The position numbers and the translations under genes are program-made. From contig NZ_CP030052.1 of the NCBI RefSeq assembly GCF_004114975.1, forward strand, positions 806,001-870,000: DNA of 64,000 bases, in the 5' to 3' direction. The notes under the pieces were generated by a model that searched no databases, was not told the origin of the DNA, and saw only the letters and a list, made by a program, of their open reading frames with translations. Below are positions 43,637-52,243 of this stretch, piece by piece (position 1 is the first letter of the stretch; the number at the start of each line of letters is the position of its first letter). The stretch comes from Bradyrhizobium guangdongense (GTDB taxonomy: Bacteria > Pseudomonadota > Alphaproteobacteria > Rhizobiales > Xanthobacteraceae).

Positions 43637-44683
43637 TTACTTGACCTGAGAGTAGATTTGTTCGACCAAATTGACCCGCTTCTCCTGGTTCGCGGCAAGC
43701 ACCGAACAGTCTGGCTGGTAAAGTTTCGAACGCAACGATTGCGGCGAACCAACCTCCTTGAGCTGTTCCTGGCTAAGCGCGGCAGTTTGATTGAGCGGTA
43801 GGAAGCCAGACGCATCAAGCATGGCCAATTCTGGTGCTGGCCTTAAAGCATAGTTTATCCAGGCTTTCACGGCGTCCAGATTCTTCGCGCCTTTCGGCAC
43901 GATCAAGAAATATGACAGCAGCAATCCTCCTTCGGAGGGTATTGTGATATCGACGTTCTTTACACCGGAAGCCCGCATGGTCCAGACGCGGCTCGAATAG
44001 TAGGCTCCCGCCGTGACCTCTCCGCGCGACAGCAGGGCATTCATCTGAGCAGTGGAGTTCGTGACAGTCAGAGCATTACGCGCGATCGACGTAAGCAGAG
44101 GAATGCCGGGCTGAATGTTGTTTTCGTCGCCCCCTCCGACTTTCGCAAAGAGAACCAAATCATTGGGAGCAGCATAGATCGGCCGGGCGATAGCGACTTT
44201 ATCCTTGAATTTCGGGTCGGCCAATGCCCGCCAGGACTCGAAGTCTGACGCTTTTGCCTGATCGCTGTTGAATGCGGCCCCGTAATACTGAAAGTAGATG
44301 CCGAAAGCGTAAACTTCGCCGTTCTGGTCTATCAGATAGGACGACTTCTCGAAATTAGCCAGTTCGGGGAAGTCTTCCTTCTTAAAGCTTTCCAGCAATC
44401 CATCCTTTTGGAGATTTGCGGCGTTGTAGCAGGTGCCCAGTGCGACGTTGAACTGAGGTTTTCTCGCTTGGGCTCTTAACGTCGGCTCCGGATCCGACCA
44501 GTCGCGGATCTTGACCACGATACCGGACGACGCGGAGAACGGCTTGCCGACTTTCTCTCGCCACATCTCGCTGTTGCCTCCTCCCCAGGTGCCCATGACA
44601 ACTTCTCCGTCGGCGGCGCACGCAACCGTCGTCGAAAGGCTGAACAAGCTCAGGGCCATCAATAGACCGGCAGCGTGCTTCAC
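43637..44683 (-). CDS. Polyamine-type ABC substrate-binding protein (PotD-like)
   Basis: A protein of 348 residues from a GTG at 44683, which has GGAGG upstream and overlaps the ATPase stop (GTGA). A long upstream extension in the same frame is a shadow of the ATPase gene. The signal peptide ends near AACA-ADGEV (about residue 22). The mature domain GEVVMGTWGGGNSEMWREKV and KNLDAVKAWINYALRPAPELAML fits the PotD/family 1 group. Confidence 0.85.
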   Translation of the reverse strand: MKHAAGLLMALSLFSLSTTVACAADGEVVMGTWGGGNSEMWREKVGKPFSASSGIVVKIRDWSDPEPTLRAQARKPQFNVALGTCYNAANLQKDGLLESFKKEDFPELANFEKSSYLIDQNGEVYAFGIYFQYYGAAFNSDQAKASDFESWRALADPKFKDKVAIARPIYAAPNDLVLFAKVGGGDENNIQPGIPLLTSIARNALTVTNSTAQMNALLSRGEVTAGAYYSSRVWTMRASGVKNVDITIPSEGGLLLSYFLIVPKGAKNLDAVKAWINYALRPAPELAMLDASGFLPLNQTAALSQEQLKEVGSPQSLRSKLYQPDCSVLAANQEKRVNLVEQIYSQVK

Positions 44684-45837
44684 TTCCGCACCTCCTTGTT
44701 CGCGAAAACGATGGCGTCCTCCAAATCCCATGCCAACTTGACCTGAGTTCCCGGAAGCAGGCCTTGCTGCTGCACATGCCGGGCCGTCGTATCCACCACC
44801 ACGACCTTGTCGTCGACCACAACGCTTTGACGGACGGTCGCGCCCATATAGATGTTCGCCACGATCTGGCCGACCATAAGACAACTGTTACCCCACACTT
44901 CGCGTCCCACACGTACGTTCTCGGGACGAATCGATATCGCGACTTCTGCGCCGATTTTCATCTCTGGAGTTGCCACTATCAGAGCGTCGGCCGAGACCTC
45001 GCTCAGGTGCAGACTCGCACCGTTTTTCTCGAGAGACTGCACGTGGCCGACGAAGATGTTGATATCCCCGAGGAAGCCTCCGACGAATGCATTCTTCGGG
45101 TTCTCGTAGACCTCACGCGCGCTGCCCAATTGTTCGAGCTTTCCATGATTGAAAACGGCTATCCGATCCGACAGGATCATCGCCTCTTCCTGATCATGAG
45201 TCACGAATACGAATGTTGTGCCGACTTGGTGCTGGATACGCTTCAATTCGATCTGCATCTGGCGGCGCAGCTTGAAGTCCAGTGCACCGAAGGGCTCATC
45301 CAGCAGGAGAACGGACGGGCCAGTGACCAGCGCGCGCGCCAGGGCCACGCGTTGACGTTGACCGCCCGATATCTGTTGTATCCGACGTCGTCCGAGCTCG
45401 CTCAGATCCACCAACGCGAGCGCCTCGCGTACTCTTGCTACGATTTCGTCGCGTTTGACCTTTTTCACCGCCAGCCCGAAGGCGATGTTCTCCTCGACAG
45501 TAAGGTGCGGAAATAGCGCCAAACCTTGGAAGACCAAGCCGACGGGACGCCGATAAGGCGCAACGCCCGTCATCACATGGCCGCCGATCTTGATTGATCC
45601 CGCGTCCGGCTGCTCGAACCCCGCGATCATGCGCAAGGTCGTTGATTTACCGCAGCCTGACGGTCCCAAAAATGTCAAAAATTCGCCCTGCTTGACCGTC
45701 AATGACAAGTTGTCGACGATCGAGTTATCTCCAAATCGTTTCGACACTTCGATGATTTCGAGCGCGGCCACTCTATCCGCGTCGGAATCGATCGAGCATG
45801 CTGGCGGTTCGACGATCCTGACGGCGCGGTTAGGCAT
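44680..45837 (-). CDS. Spermidine/putrescine-type ABC ATP-binding protein (PotA-like)
   Basis: A 385-residue ATPase. Walker A GPSGCGKST, Q-loop VGLVFQGLALFPHLTV, signature ISGGQRQR, Walker B VLLLDEP and H-loop FVFVTHDQEEA are all intact. The C-terminal OB-type regulatory domain of the PotA/MalK group includes AISIRPENVRVG and YMGATVRQSVVVDDK. It overlaps the maleate-isomerase-like gene upstream by 8 bases and potD-like downstream by 4, so enzyme and transporter form one operon. Confidence 0.9.
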   Translation of the reverse strand: MPNRAVRIVEPPACSIDSDADRVAALEIIEVSKRFGDNSIVDNLSLTVKQGEFLTFLGPSGCGKSTTLRMIAGFEQPDAGSIKIGGHVMTGVAPYRRPVGLVFQGLALFPHLTVEENIAFGLAVKKVKRDEIVARVREALALVDLSELGRRRIQQISGGQRQRVALARALVTGPSVLLLDEPFGALDFKLRRQMQIELKRIQHQVGTTFVFVTHDQEEAMILSDRIAVFNHGKLEQLGSAREVYENPKNAFVGGFLGDINIFVGHVQSLEKNGASLHLSEVSADALIVATPEMKIGAEVAISIRPENVRVGREVWGNSCLMVGQIVANIYMGATVRQSVVVDDKVVVVDTTARHVQQQGLLPGTQVKLAWDLEDAIVFANKEVRK

Positions 45838-46591
45838 TGCTCAACTCGAATACCGGTGCTTCTTGTGGCCGCCGCTCCTTGAACAGGCGGCCTACCCCCG
45901 TTGAGGTGACATCGATCTTCATCCTTCGGAGTGCCGCCCAAAGAGAGGCTTGGTTCGAGGTGACAACCGGCAGGTTCAATTCCCTTTCCAATCGGTCGAT
46001 TTGATCCATCACCAGCAAATTGGTGCAACTGACAAACACGGCGTCACACCTTGAAATGACCTCACGGCTTGAGAGCACCTTGGAGGCAACGTCCGCCGAC
46101 GAGATGGTCAGGATCTGTCGTCCATCTGCGCAAAAGAAGGAATCGACGGCCTCCACGCCGAAGCCATAGTGCTGCAGAAAGAGGGCCTCTTCCTTGTTGA
46201 TTAGATCCGGATAGGGAGTGAGCATGAATACTCTGGTCGCCCGAACGGCCTTCAAGGCTTCGATGACGGCTGTTGAAGTGGTGACAGCGGGAATTCCGGT
46301 CAACATCGTGATGCGGTCGGCTAGCTTGGCTTCGTTGCCTAGCCCCTCTAGGAAGCTGGCACTCGTACATCCGTAAACTATCACCTCCGGATTCGCCTGT
46401 GCGAGATCCGAGGCCGCTCGATCCAACGAGTTGGCCATAGCGAGCTGCGCTTCCTTCGCTATAGCGGTGCCGGGTTTGGTGAGCCTGTTGTGATTGAGCT
46501 TGACATTGGGAGGAACGTAGGACGGTAGCTCGGTTTCCATAGCCACATTTATCGGCGGCGCGAGGATACCTATCCGTCGAATGGCGGCCAT
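45830..46591 (-). CDS. Maleate cis-trans isomerase-like protein (Asp/Glu racemase superfamily)
   Basis: A 253-residue protein of the maleate isomerase/arylmalonate decarboxylase group. Both active-site cysteines are present: Cys75 in VYGCTSASF and Cys189 in VSCTNL. Maleate isomerase converts maleate to fumarate, the end step of nicotinate-type ring degradation. It is the first gene of the polyamine-type transporter operon and follows a strong palindrome (46627-46656). A different racemase or isomerase role on a nitrogen compound is possible. Confidence 0.82.
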   Translation of the reverse strand: MAAIRRIGILAPPINVAMETELPSYVPPNVKLNHNRLTKPGTAIAKEAQLAMANSLDRAASDLAQANPEVIVYGCTSASFLEGLGNEAKLADRITMLTGIPAVTTSTAVIEALKAVRATRVFMLTPYPDLINKEEALFLQHYGFGVEAVDSFFCADGRQILTISSADVASKVLSSREVISRCDAVFVSCTNLLVMDQIDRLERELNLPVVTSNQASLWAALRRMKIDVTSTGVGRLFKERRPQEAPVFELSNA

Positions 46592-46626
46592 TACTTCCTC
46601 CCTTGTCGATCGCTTTGAGGCTAGCC

Positions 46627-46656
46627 ATTTGGTAGTATTATTTCAAGCTACCAAAT
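46627..46656. promoter_or_regulatory. Strong 9-base inverted repeat, candidate operator of the isomerase-transporter operon
   Basis: ATTTGGTAG (46627-46635) and CTACCAAAT (46648-46656) are perfect inverted repeats with a 12-base AT-rich spacer. The site is 36-65 bases upstream of the start at 46591, right at promoter distance. The rest of the gap to 46908 shows no gene; short frames on both strands lack support. Confidence 0.55.
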
Positions 46657-46908
46657 ACCTCGACTTTCGTGGAGGCGGTTTTGCAAGACCAGCTCAGCGG
46701 CCAGCTCGATGAGTTGATCTTGGCGGTTCGCCCGTTTGGCCGCGATACAGAACGCTGGTTAGAGAGCTCATGCGGCCCTGGAGCAATGATGACATCATGT
46801 CGCAGATCTCCATTTCGCATCACGGACCCGATGAACCGCAAAACGATATGAGCTGCTCGAATGTGGTCCGACATCGCTCCACACGTATTGTCAGGGCAGC
46901 GAGCTGCA

Positions 46909-48144
46909 TCAACTCAGTCGACTGCATGCCCGGGCTATGCGGACACAGGCCTCCTTTAAGGTTTCGTCCGCAGTAGCATATGAGATTCTGAAGTGGGGCG
47001 ATAAGCCATAGGCCGCTCCGTGCACCACCGCCACCCCTTCGGCATCGAGGAGATACTTGCAAAAGTCCTTGTCATCGGCAAGGACGGTTCCGTCCGGGGT
47101 CCGCTTTCCGATCAGGTCGCGGCAGGAGGGGAAGACGTAAAAGGCGCCGGACGGCTTGTCGCAAGCCAACCCGGGCACGGACGCGAGTCCTTCCAGAACC
47201 AGATTGCGCCGTCGTTGATATTTCTCTGCTCGCTCTCGAAGCCCCTCTTGCGGCCCGTTCAAAGCCTCGACGGCCGCAGCTTGGCTGATGGACGATGGAT
47301 TGGCCGTGGCCTGAGATTGCAATTTCGCCATTTGGGATATCAACTTCGCCGGACCCGCGGCATAACCGATGCGCCAACCCGTCATACAATAGGCCTTCGA
47401 GACGCCATTGACGACCAGGGTTCGCTCCGCGACGGACTGATCGATCGCCGCCGGCGTACAATATTCGAGCCCGTCATAGACAAGATGCTCGTATATGTCG
47501 TCGCTAAGGAGCCAGACGTGCGGATTTCTTCGCAATACATCGATGATTGGCTCCAGCTCCCTGCGCGTGTATACGGCCCCCGTGGGATTAGAAGGCGAGT
47601 TCAAGAGGAGCCACCGAGTCCTCGACGTGATCGCACGTTCCAAATCGATCGGATCGAGCTTGAAGTTCCTCGCCGCCGGGCAAGCGACGATTTTGGGTAC
47701 CCCACCGAAGAACGACACCATTTCCGGGTACGACACCCAGTACGGAGCCGGGATGATGACCTCGTCTCCGTGATCCAACGTCGCCGCCAACGCATTGAAT
47801 AAGATTTGTTTGGCGCCGTTGGCGACCGAAATTTGACTGACCTTGTAGGAGAGGCCGTTCTCACGCGCGAATTTCTTCGCAATTGTCTCTTTCAGGACTG
47901 CCGTACCATCCGTGTTGGTATACTTCGTCTCGCCCCTCTTCATGGCGGCGAGCGCAGCCTGCACGACATTATCGGGTGTGTCGAAGTCGGGTTCACCCTG
48001 GGTCAGATTGAGAATTGTTCGCCCCTGAGCCTGCAATTCCCGCACTCGCTGGGCCGCAGCACCACTCTGCGACGGTTGAATTCGATTCACGCGTGCGGCA
48101 AACTCGGAGCGGTTGGACGCAGACGCGGCGTCGAAGACTGTCAT
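46909..48144 (-). CDS. PLP-dependent class I aminotransferase (aspartate/aromatic type)
   Basis: A 411-residue aminotransferase. Landmarks are the N-terminal LNLTQGEPDFDTPDNV, ANGAKQILFNALAATLDHGDEVI (phosphate-cup region), LNSPSNPTGAVYT with the PLP Asn, DDIYEHLVYDG, and the PLP lysine in VVNGVSKAYCMTGWRIGYAAG (Lys250). Close in pattern to the AspC 1-gamma aspartate aminotransferases of rhizobia. It would transfer amino groups to or from 2-oxoglutarate or oxaloacetate in this nitrogen-compound region. Confidence 0.9.
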   Translation of the reverse strand: MTVFDAASASNRSEFAARVNRIQPSQSGAAAQRVRELQAQGRTILNLTQGEPDFDTPDNVVQAALAAMKRGETKYTNTDGTAVLKETIAKKFARENGLSYKVSQISVANGAKQILFNALAATLDHGDEVIIPAPYWVSYPEMVSFFGGVPKIVACPAARNFKLDPIDLERAITSRTRWLLLNSPSNPTGAVYTRRELEPIIDVLRRNPHVWLLSDDIYEHLVYDGLEYCTPAAIDQSVAERTLVVNGVSKAYCMTGWRIGYAAGPAKLISQMAKLQSQATANPSSISQAAAVEALNGPQEGLRERAEKYQRRRNLVLEGLASVPGLACDKPSGAFYVFPSCRDLIGKRTPDGTVLADDKDFCKYLLDAEGVAVVHGAAYGLSPHFRISYATADETLKEACVRIARACSRLS

Positions 48145-48240
48145 TGGTAGTTCCTCTCGTCGTTGTCATCTGCCGGATGTGCAGCAGGCCATTCGCGAGC
48201 CGATTTCGATTTCAAACCTATCGGCGCAGGAGCGGCCCCC

Positions 48241-48893
48241 TCATCGATATCGTCCGGATGCACAGGTAATCGCGTCCGTAAAACGGTCCGCACACGCTGG
48301 ATCAGATTTGCCGGTCTCTCGATCTCGTATGTGCAGAACACCGTTCGCAATCTCGAAATACGATCCATGCAACGTGAGCTGCTTGCGACCTACGCGATCG
48401 CACACCACGGAAAACTCATTAGATTGAGCAAGGACTGATCGATCGCAGCCAGCTCCAAGTCGGTGTGATCGTCGTCCAGGCCGCCGCAACACGGCCAGCT
48501 CTGTGCGCCACCGGGACCAGACGTTGCATCCATGGAGTCGTGAAGCTTTCTGGTGAGGCCGATACCTTGCCTTTGGCATAAGCGGGGACGCCCCACACCG
48601 GGCGTGACCGAGCACAACCAGAGCAGCCCCGGCGGCGTGGAATTCTCCCTCGACACCGAAGGGCGGTACGCGCTGCAACGTTTCTGATGACGAAGATTTC
48701 CTCGGGTCTCGCATTGAATATCAATTCGGGTGAAACGCGGCTGTCGCAACATCCGATCACCAGGGCTTCCGGTGACTGCCCCGCGCGCGGCCAATGAATC
48801 GAACCTTTGTCGTTCCTGAGGAAAGCGGTCCAACATGAAAGCGGCGTAGCCCTGCATCAATTGTGCGGGAAAGCTCGACACGTCACTGGACAT
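48241..48893 (-). pseudogene. Beta-carbonic anhydrase, frameshifted
   Basis: From the ATG at 48893 the pieces in order are: SFPAQLMQGYAAFM, then GCCDSRVSPELIFNA (zinc Cys and the Asp-Arg pair), then in a new frame VPPFGVEGEFHAAGA joined to VVLGHARCG (zinc His and Cys), then DLELAAIDQSLLNLMSFP, then RKQLTLHGSYFEIANGVLHI. That is the full beta-carbonic anhydrase order, but at least three frame changes and a short internal deletion before VVLGHARCG make it non-functional. The C-terminal frame closes at 48241. Confidence 0.72.
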
Positions 48894-49185
48894 TCCGGAT
48901 CCTACCACCGATGAGCAATTGCTGTCGGCCTGGCCACAGCGGACAGGATTGACCGATCGCTTATGGGGCCAAATTATCAATCACGCCTCGCCACGACGCC
49001 AATTACTAAAGCGCCTGCAACCATGCATGACGAGAATAATCTCGAAATTCGCTGTCGCGGTTGCACTTCAAACCCAAACGCGGCGTCAACTTGGCACGGC
49101 TGACGCCATTCCGGTCGGCGCCTAGCTGCCGACGGTATTTCCGAGCGCCTTGATGTTAATCGGCTCTTACAATGCGCTCCGCAAA

Positions 49186-50052
49186 TCAGCTCATCCCGTG
49201 CTTGCCTTTGTAGGGCGAGGGTTCAGGCGACTTCCAACCATTCAGCGCGCCCTTCGCGGGACGAAGGATTTCCACCTTCAGGGGATAGCACTTGGGGGTC
49301 TGCCCTGGGACCCGCGGCCCACAGTCGCCGCCGGGACAGGCGGATAGCGCACCAAGGAGATTGATCTCCGCGAAGAATTCGATGAAGTCGCCTGGACGAA
49401 CCGGGCTTGCCTTTTTGATATACTCGTGACTTTCGACATCGAAGCCTGTGCACATAAAGACGTTCATGACGTCGTGCACGTAGCCCTCGGCTTCCTTCGC
49501 CGAAATCTTTCTGAAGGCAGATAGGGCTCGAACGAGATTGGAATGGCAACAGTGATCGTAATCTTCACCGGTTATCATTCTTCTCGTGTAAGGGTCGCAG
49601 CGTGTTCCGATCACATCGTGAATTCCACAACCATCGGAATCCCACCCATACCATCCCAGACTGTCGTAAGTGATAGTCGCCATCGGCCTCAGGTATGGCA
49701 TGCTGCTCCACAGGCGATCACCAGTAGAAATGTGCGTCGCATGAATCGCCCGCGTCTTACCGCTGTAGAAGTGTTCAGAAAGATTGTCGCTATTCCAAAG
49801 ATTAAAATCACCAACCTGCGATCCCTCCACGCTCACGATCCGAAAGAGGTGCCCGGCAGGCACTTCGAACGCGCCGCCATCCCGAGCAGGGATCGTCAAC
49901 TCCGACACTTTCTCAGCACCGGACCCAACGTTCTGGTAGAATTCCATATCGAGCGCCGGAATTTGTCCGACGGCGTAGACCGTTTCTTTGCGCGCCGACC
50001 GGCGAGTCTGAGCATTCTCCGGCTCGGGCATCGAAATGGATCTGGAAGTCAT
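49186..50052 (-). CDS. Urea-carboxylase-associated family protein (DUF1989)
   Basis: A protein of 288 residues from the ATG at 50052, with TAGGAG upstream. The DUF1989 pattern is visible: IPARDGGAFEVPAGHLFRIVSVEGSQVGDFNLWN, then YDSLGWYGWDSDGCG and LSACPGGDCG with conserved Cys/Gly residues that may bind metal. In other bacteria such proteins accompany urea carboxylase (urea amidolyase) genes and guanidine-type transporters. Here it follows an amino acid ABC ATPase by 44 bases. The biotin/oxoprolinase operon lies some 7.5 kb away. Confidence 0.83.
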   Translation of the reverse strand: MTSRSISMPEPENAQTRRSARKETVYAVGQIPALDMEFYQNVGSGAEKVSELTIPARDGGAFEVPAGHLFRIVSVEGSQVGDFNLWNSDNLSEHFYSGKTRAIHATHISTGDRLWSSMPYLRPMATITYDSLGWYGWDSDGCGIHDVIGTRCDPYTRRMITGEDYDHCCHSNLVRALSAFRKISAKEAEGYVHDVMNVFMCTGFDVESHEYIKKASPVRPGDFIEFFAEINLLGALSACPGGDCGPRVPGQTPKCYPLKVEILRPAKGALNGWKSPEPSPYKGKHGMS

Positions 50053-50096
50053 TTGAGTGTCTCCTAAGAGGAATTCGACTGCTGAGACTAAGATCG

Positions 50097-50876
50097 TCAG
50101 GCGTCCAGGACCGACTTTAGAAACGCCTGGGTTCTCGCGCTTTTCGGTTGAGAAAAGAACTGGTACGGCTCTCCTTCCTCGACAATTCGGCCGTGATCGA
50201 AGAAGCAAACCCTGTCGGCGATCTCTCGCGCGAAGGACATCTGATGCGTTACCATGATAACCGTCAGTTCCTTTTGGTGAGTCAGCTCCCGAATGACCGC
50301 TAGCACCTCGCCAACGAGTTCAGGATCGAGCGCCGAGGTCACCTCGTCGAATAGGAGTATTTTCGGTCTCATCGCCATTGCTCTCGCGATCGCAACCCTT
50401 TGTTGCTGACCGCCTGACATCCTCGCAGGGTAGTAGTCGCACCGATCTTCCAGTCCCACCCTTCGAAGCAGCTCCTTTCCGAGGCTCACGGCTTTCTCCT
50501 TCGGCATCTTGAGGACGCGAATCGGTCCCTCGGTCACGTTTTCAAGCGCCGTAAGGTGAGGAAAAAGATTAAAGCTCTGAAAGACCATGCCGACATCGCT
50601 CCGAATCGTACGTGTTTGCCGGGCCGATGCTTGGCGTGCTGCGCCGGTCGAATCGCACGACCACAACTCACGGCCGCAGATAGAGACACTGCCTCTGTCG
50701 ATTCCCTCCAATGTCATGAGAACCCTGAGGAGAGTTGATTTTCCCGATCCACTCGGACCGATGACCACAAGCTTTTCACCCTGTCCGACTTCGAGATTTA
50801 GGTCATTTAGGACCGTGGACGCCCCAAAACGTTTTGTAACGTTCCTTAGCTGTACTGAGAACGGTCCGGCCGACAT
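50097..50876 (-). CDS. Polar amino acid ABC transporter ATP-binding protein (GlnQ-like)
   Basis: A protein of 259 residues. The ATG at 50876 is preferred (TAATG overlap with the permease stop, AAGGGA 8 bases upstream) over one three codons earlier. Walker A GPSGSGKST, MVFQSFNLFPHLTALENV, signature MSGGQQQR, Walker B ILLFDEVTSALD and H-loop MVTHQMSFA are canonical. The substitution of V for P in DEVTSALD is common in this subfamily. Confidence 0.9.
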   Translation of the reverse strand: MSAGPFSVQLRNVTKRFGASTVLNDLNLEVGQGEKLVVIGPSGSGKSTLLRVLMTLEGIDRGSVSICGRELWSCDSTGAARQASARQTRTIRSDVGMVFQSFNLFPHLTALENVTEGPIRVLKMPKEKAVSLGKELLRRVGLEDRCDYYPARMSGGQQQRVAIARAMAMRPKILLFDEVTSALDPELVGEVLAVIRELTHQKELTVIMVTHQMSFAREIADRVCFFDHGRIVEEGEPYQFFSQPKSARTQAFLKSVLDA

Positions 50877-51535
50877 TACCGCCATCCCTTCTGGGACAGT
50901 CGCTCGAGCCTGTTGATGAGAAACGCGCCGGCAATGCTGAGGACGAGAAACATTATCCCAACCATCGTTATGGGTTCAAAGTACTGAAACCGCCTGGCTC
51001 CTTCCGCCTGAGCAACGGCCATGAGTTCCCAAACGGATATGGATGCGAGCAGCGGCGTGTCCTTCAGCATGTAGACGAAGTAACTTCCGGCATTTGGAAT
51101 GATGAATGGGATCATCTGTGGAACAATGATCCGCCGATATGTGTCGAACGTTGAGAGATTTATGGATGTTGATGCCTCCCATTGCCCGGCCGGAACACCG
51201 ATCATTGCGGCACGGTAGACCTCGGCCATATACGCACTGTAGTGCAAGCCGAGAGCAATGACGCCGGTCACCAGCGGGCTGATCACGACGCCTGCCGAAG
51301 GCCCCACGAAGTACAGAAAATAGATCAGGACCAGGAGCGGCACCCCTCTTGCGAATTCGACGTAGCCGCGAACTAAGATTTTGGTCAGACGGTGCTTAGC
51401 GCTGTACAGCGCAAAGAGAAGGAGGCCGCCAAGCAGGGAGGCGATAAAACCGAGGACGGCGGCGAGCAATGTGGTTTGCGCCGCGACCACGAGTTGCGGA
51501 AGCAACTCCCAGGCATATTGGAAATCGACCTTCAT
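50876..51535 (-). CDS. Polar amino acid ABC transporter permease
   Basis: A 219-residue HisMQ-type permease with about five helices. ARGVPLLVLIYFLYFVGP and the coupling loop GVPAGQWEASTSINLSTFDTYRRIIVPQMIPFIIPN are diagnostic. Its start overlaps the next upstream permease gene by 4 bases and its stop overlaps the ATPase gene by 1. Confidence 0.9.
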   Translation of the reverse strand: MKVDFQYAWELLPQLVVAAQTTLLAAVLGFIASLLGGLLLFALYSAKHRLTKILVRGYVEFARGVPLLVLIYFLYFVGPSAGVVISPLVTGVIALGLHYSAYMAEVYRAAMIGVPAGQWEASTSINLSTFDTYRRIIVPQMIPFIIPNAGSYFVYMLKDTPLLASISVWELMAVAQAEGARRFQYFEPITMVGIMFLVLSIAGAFLINRLERLSQKGWR

Positions 51536-52215
51536 GCCGACCAGCCCCTGGTTGCGCCGTGCGTTGGCTTACCCTGCCATAACCCGAGACGTCGCTCTGC
51601 GTACGCGATTGCCGCTCCTATCAATTGCGCCGCAGCCACATAGAAGATCATGACAACGAGATAGATCGGCACGGTCTGAAAGGTTCTGATATTGAGAGAG
51701 TAGGCTTCAAAAGTCAGTTCCGGAACGGTCGCCAAGGCGGCAACCGAGGTGGCTTTCAATACCAGGATGCTGAGGTTACCGAGAGGTGGTATCATCGACA
51801 GCATTGCTTGAGGAAGAATGATCCGGCGCATCATCATTGATGGCACCATATTGATCGCCAAGGCGGCGTCATACTGGCCCCGCGGGATAGCGCCGATCGC
51901 CGTCCTGACGACCTCAGCTCCATAAGCCCCGAAGCACATGCCTATGGCGAGTGTGGCCGCCCAAAAGGCGGAAATCGCAACCCCGAAGAACGGCAAAACA
52001 AAGTAGAGCCAGAACAGGACGACCACCAGAGATATGCCCCTGAAGATCTCGACATAGAGCAAACTGATGGTTCGGATCCACCAGCTCTTGGATGTCCTGG
52101 CGATACCGAAAACGAGCGCGCAAGCGAACATCAATACTGTCGAGAGCGCGTAAAGGGCCATCGTCGTTACCGCACCAGAAAGGAGCAGCCATCTACCCTC
52201 GTAGAGCGCCGACAT
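51532..52215 (-). CDS. Polar amino acid ABC transporter permease
   Basis: A 227-residue HisMQ-type permease. FRGISLVVVLFWLYFVLP and the coupling loop AIPRGQYDAALAINMVPSMMMRRIILPQAMLSMIPPL define the family. It forms a heterodimer with the 50876-51535 product. It starts 28 bases after the binding-protein gene. The frame reads MSALYEGRWLLLSGAVTTM at its start with no long N-terminal extension. Confidence 0.9.
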   Translation of the reverse strand: MSALYEGRWLLLSGAVTTMALYALSTVLMFACALVFGIARTSKSWWIRTISLLYVEIFRGISLVVVLFWLYFVLPFFGVAISAFWAATLAIGMCFGAYGAEVVRTAIGAIPRGQYDAALAINMVPSMMMRRIILPQAMLSMIPPLGNLSILVLKATSVAALATVPELTFEAYSLNIRTFQTVPIYLVVMIFYVAAAQLIGAAIAYAERRLGLWQGKPTHGATRGWSA

Positions 52216-52243
52216 CTGTCACCGTCCGCTTCGGGCACGAGTC

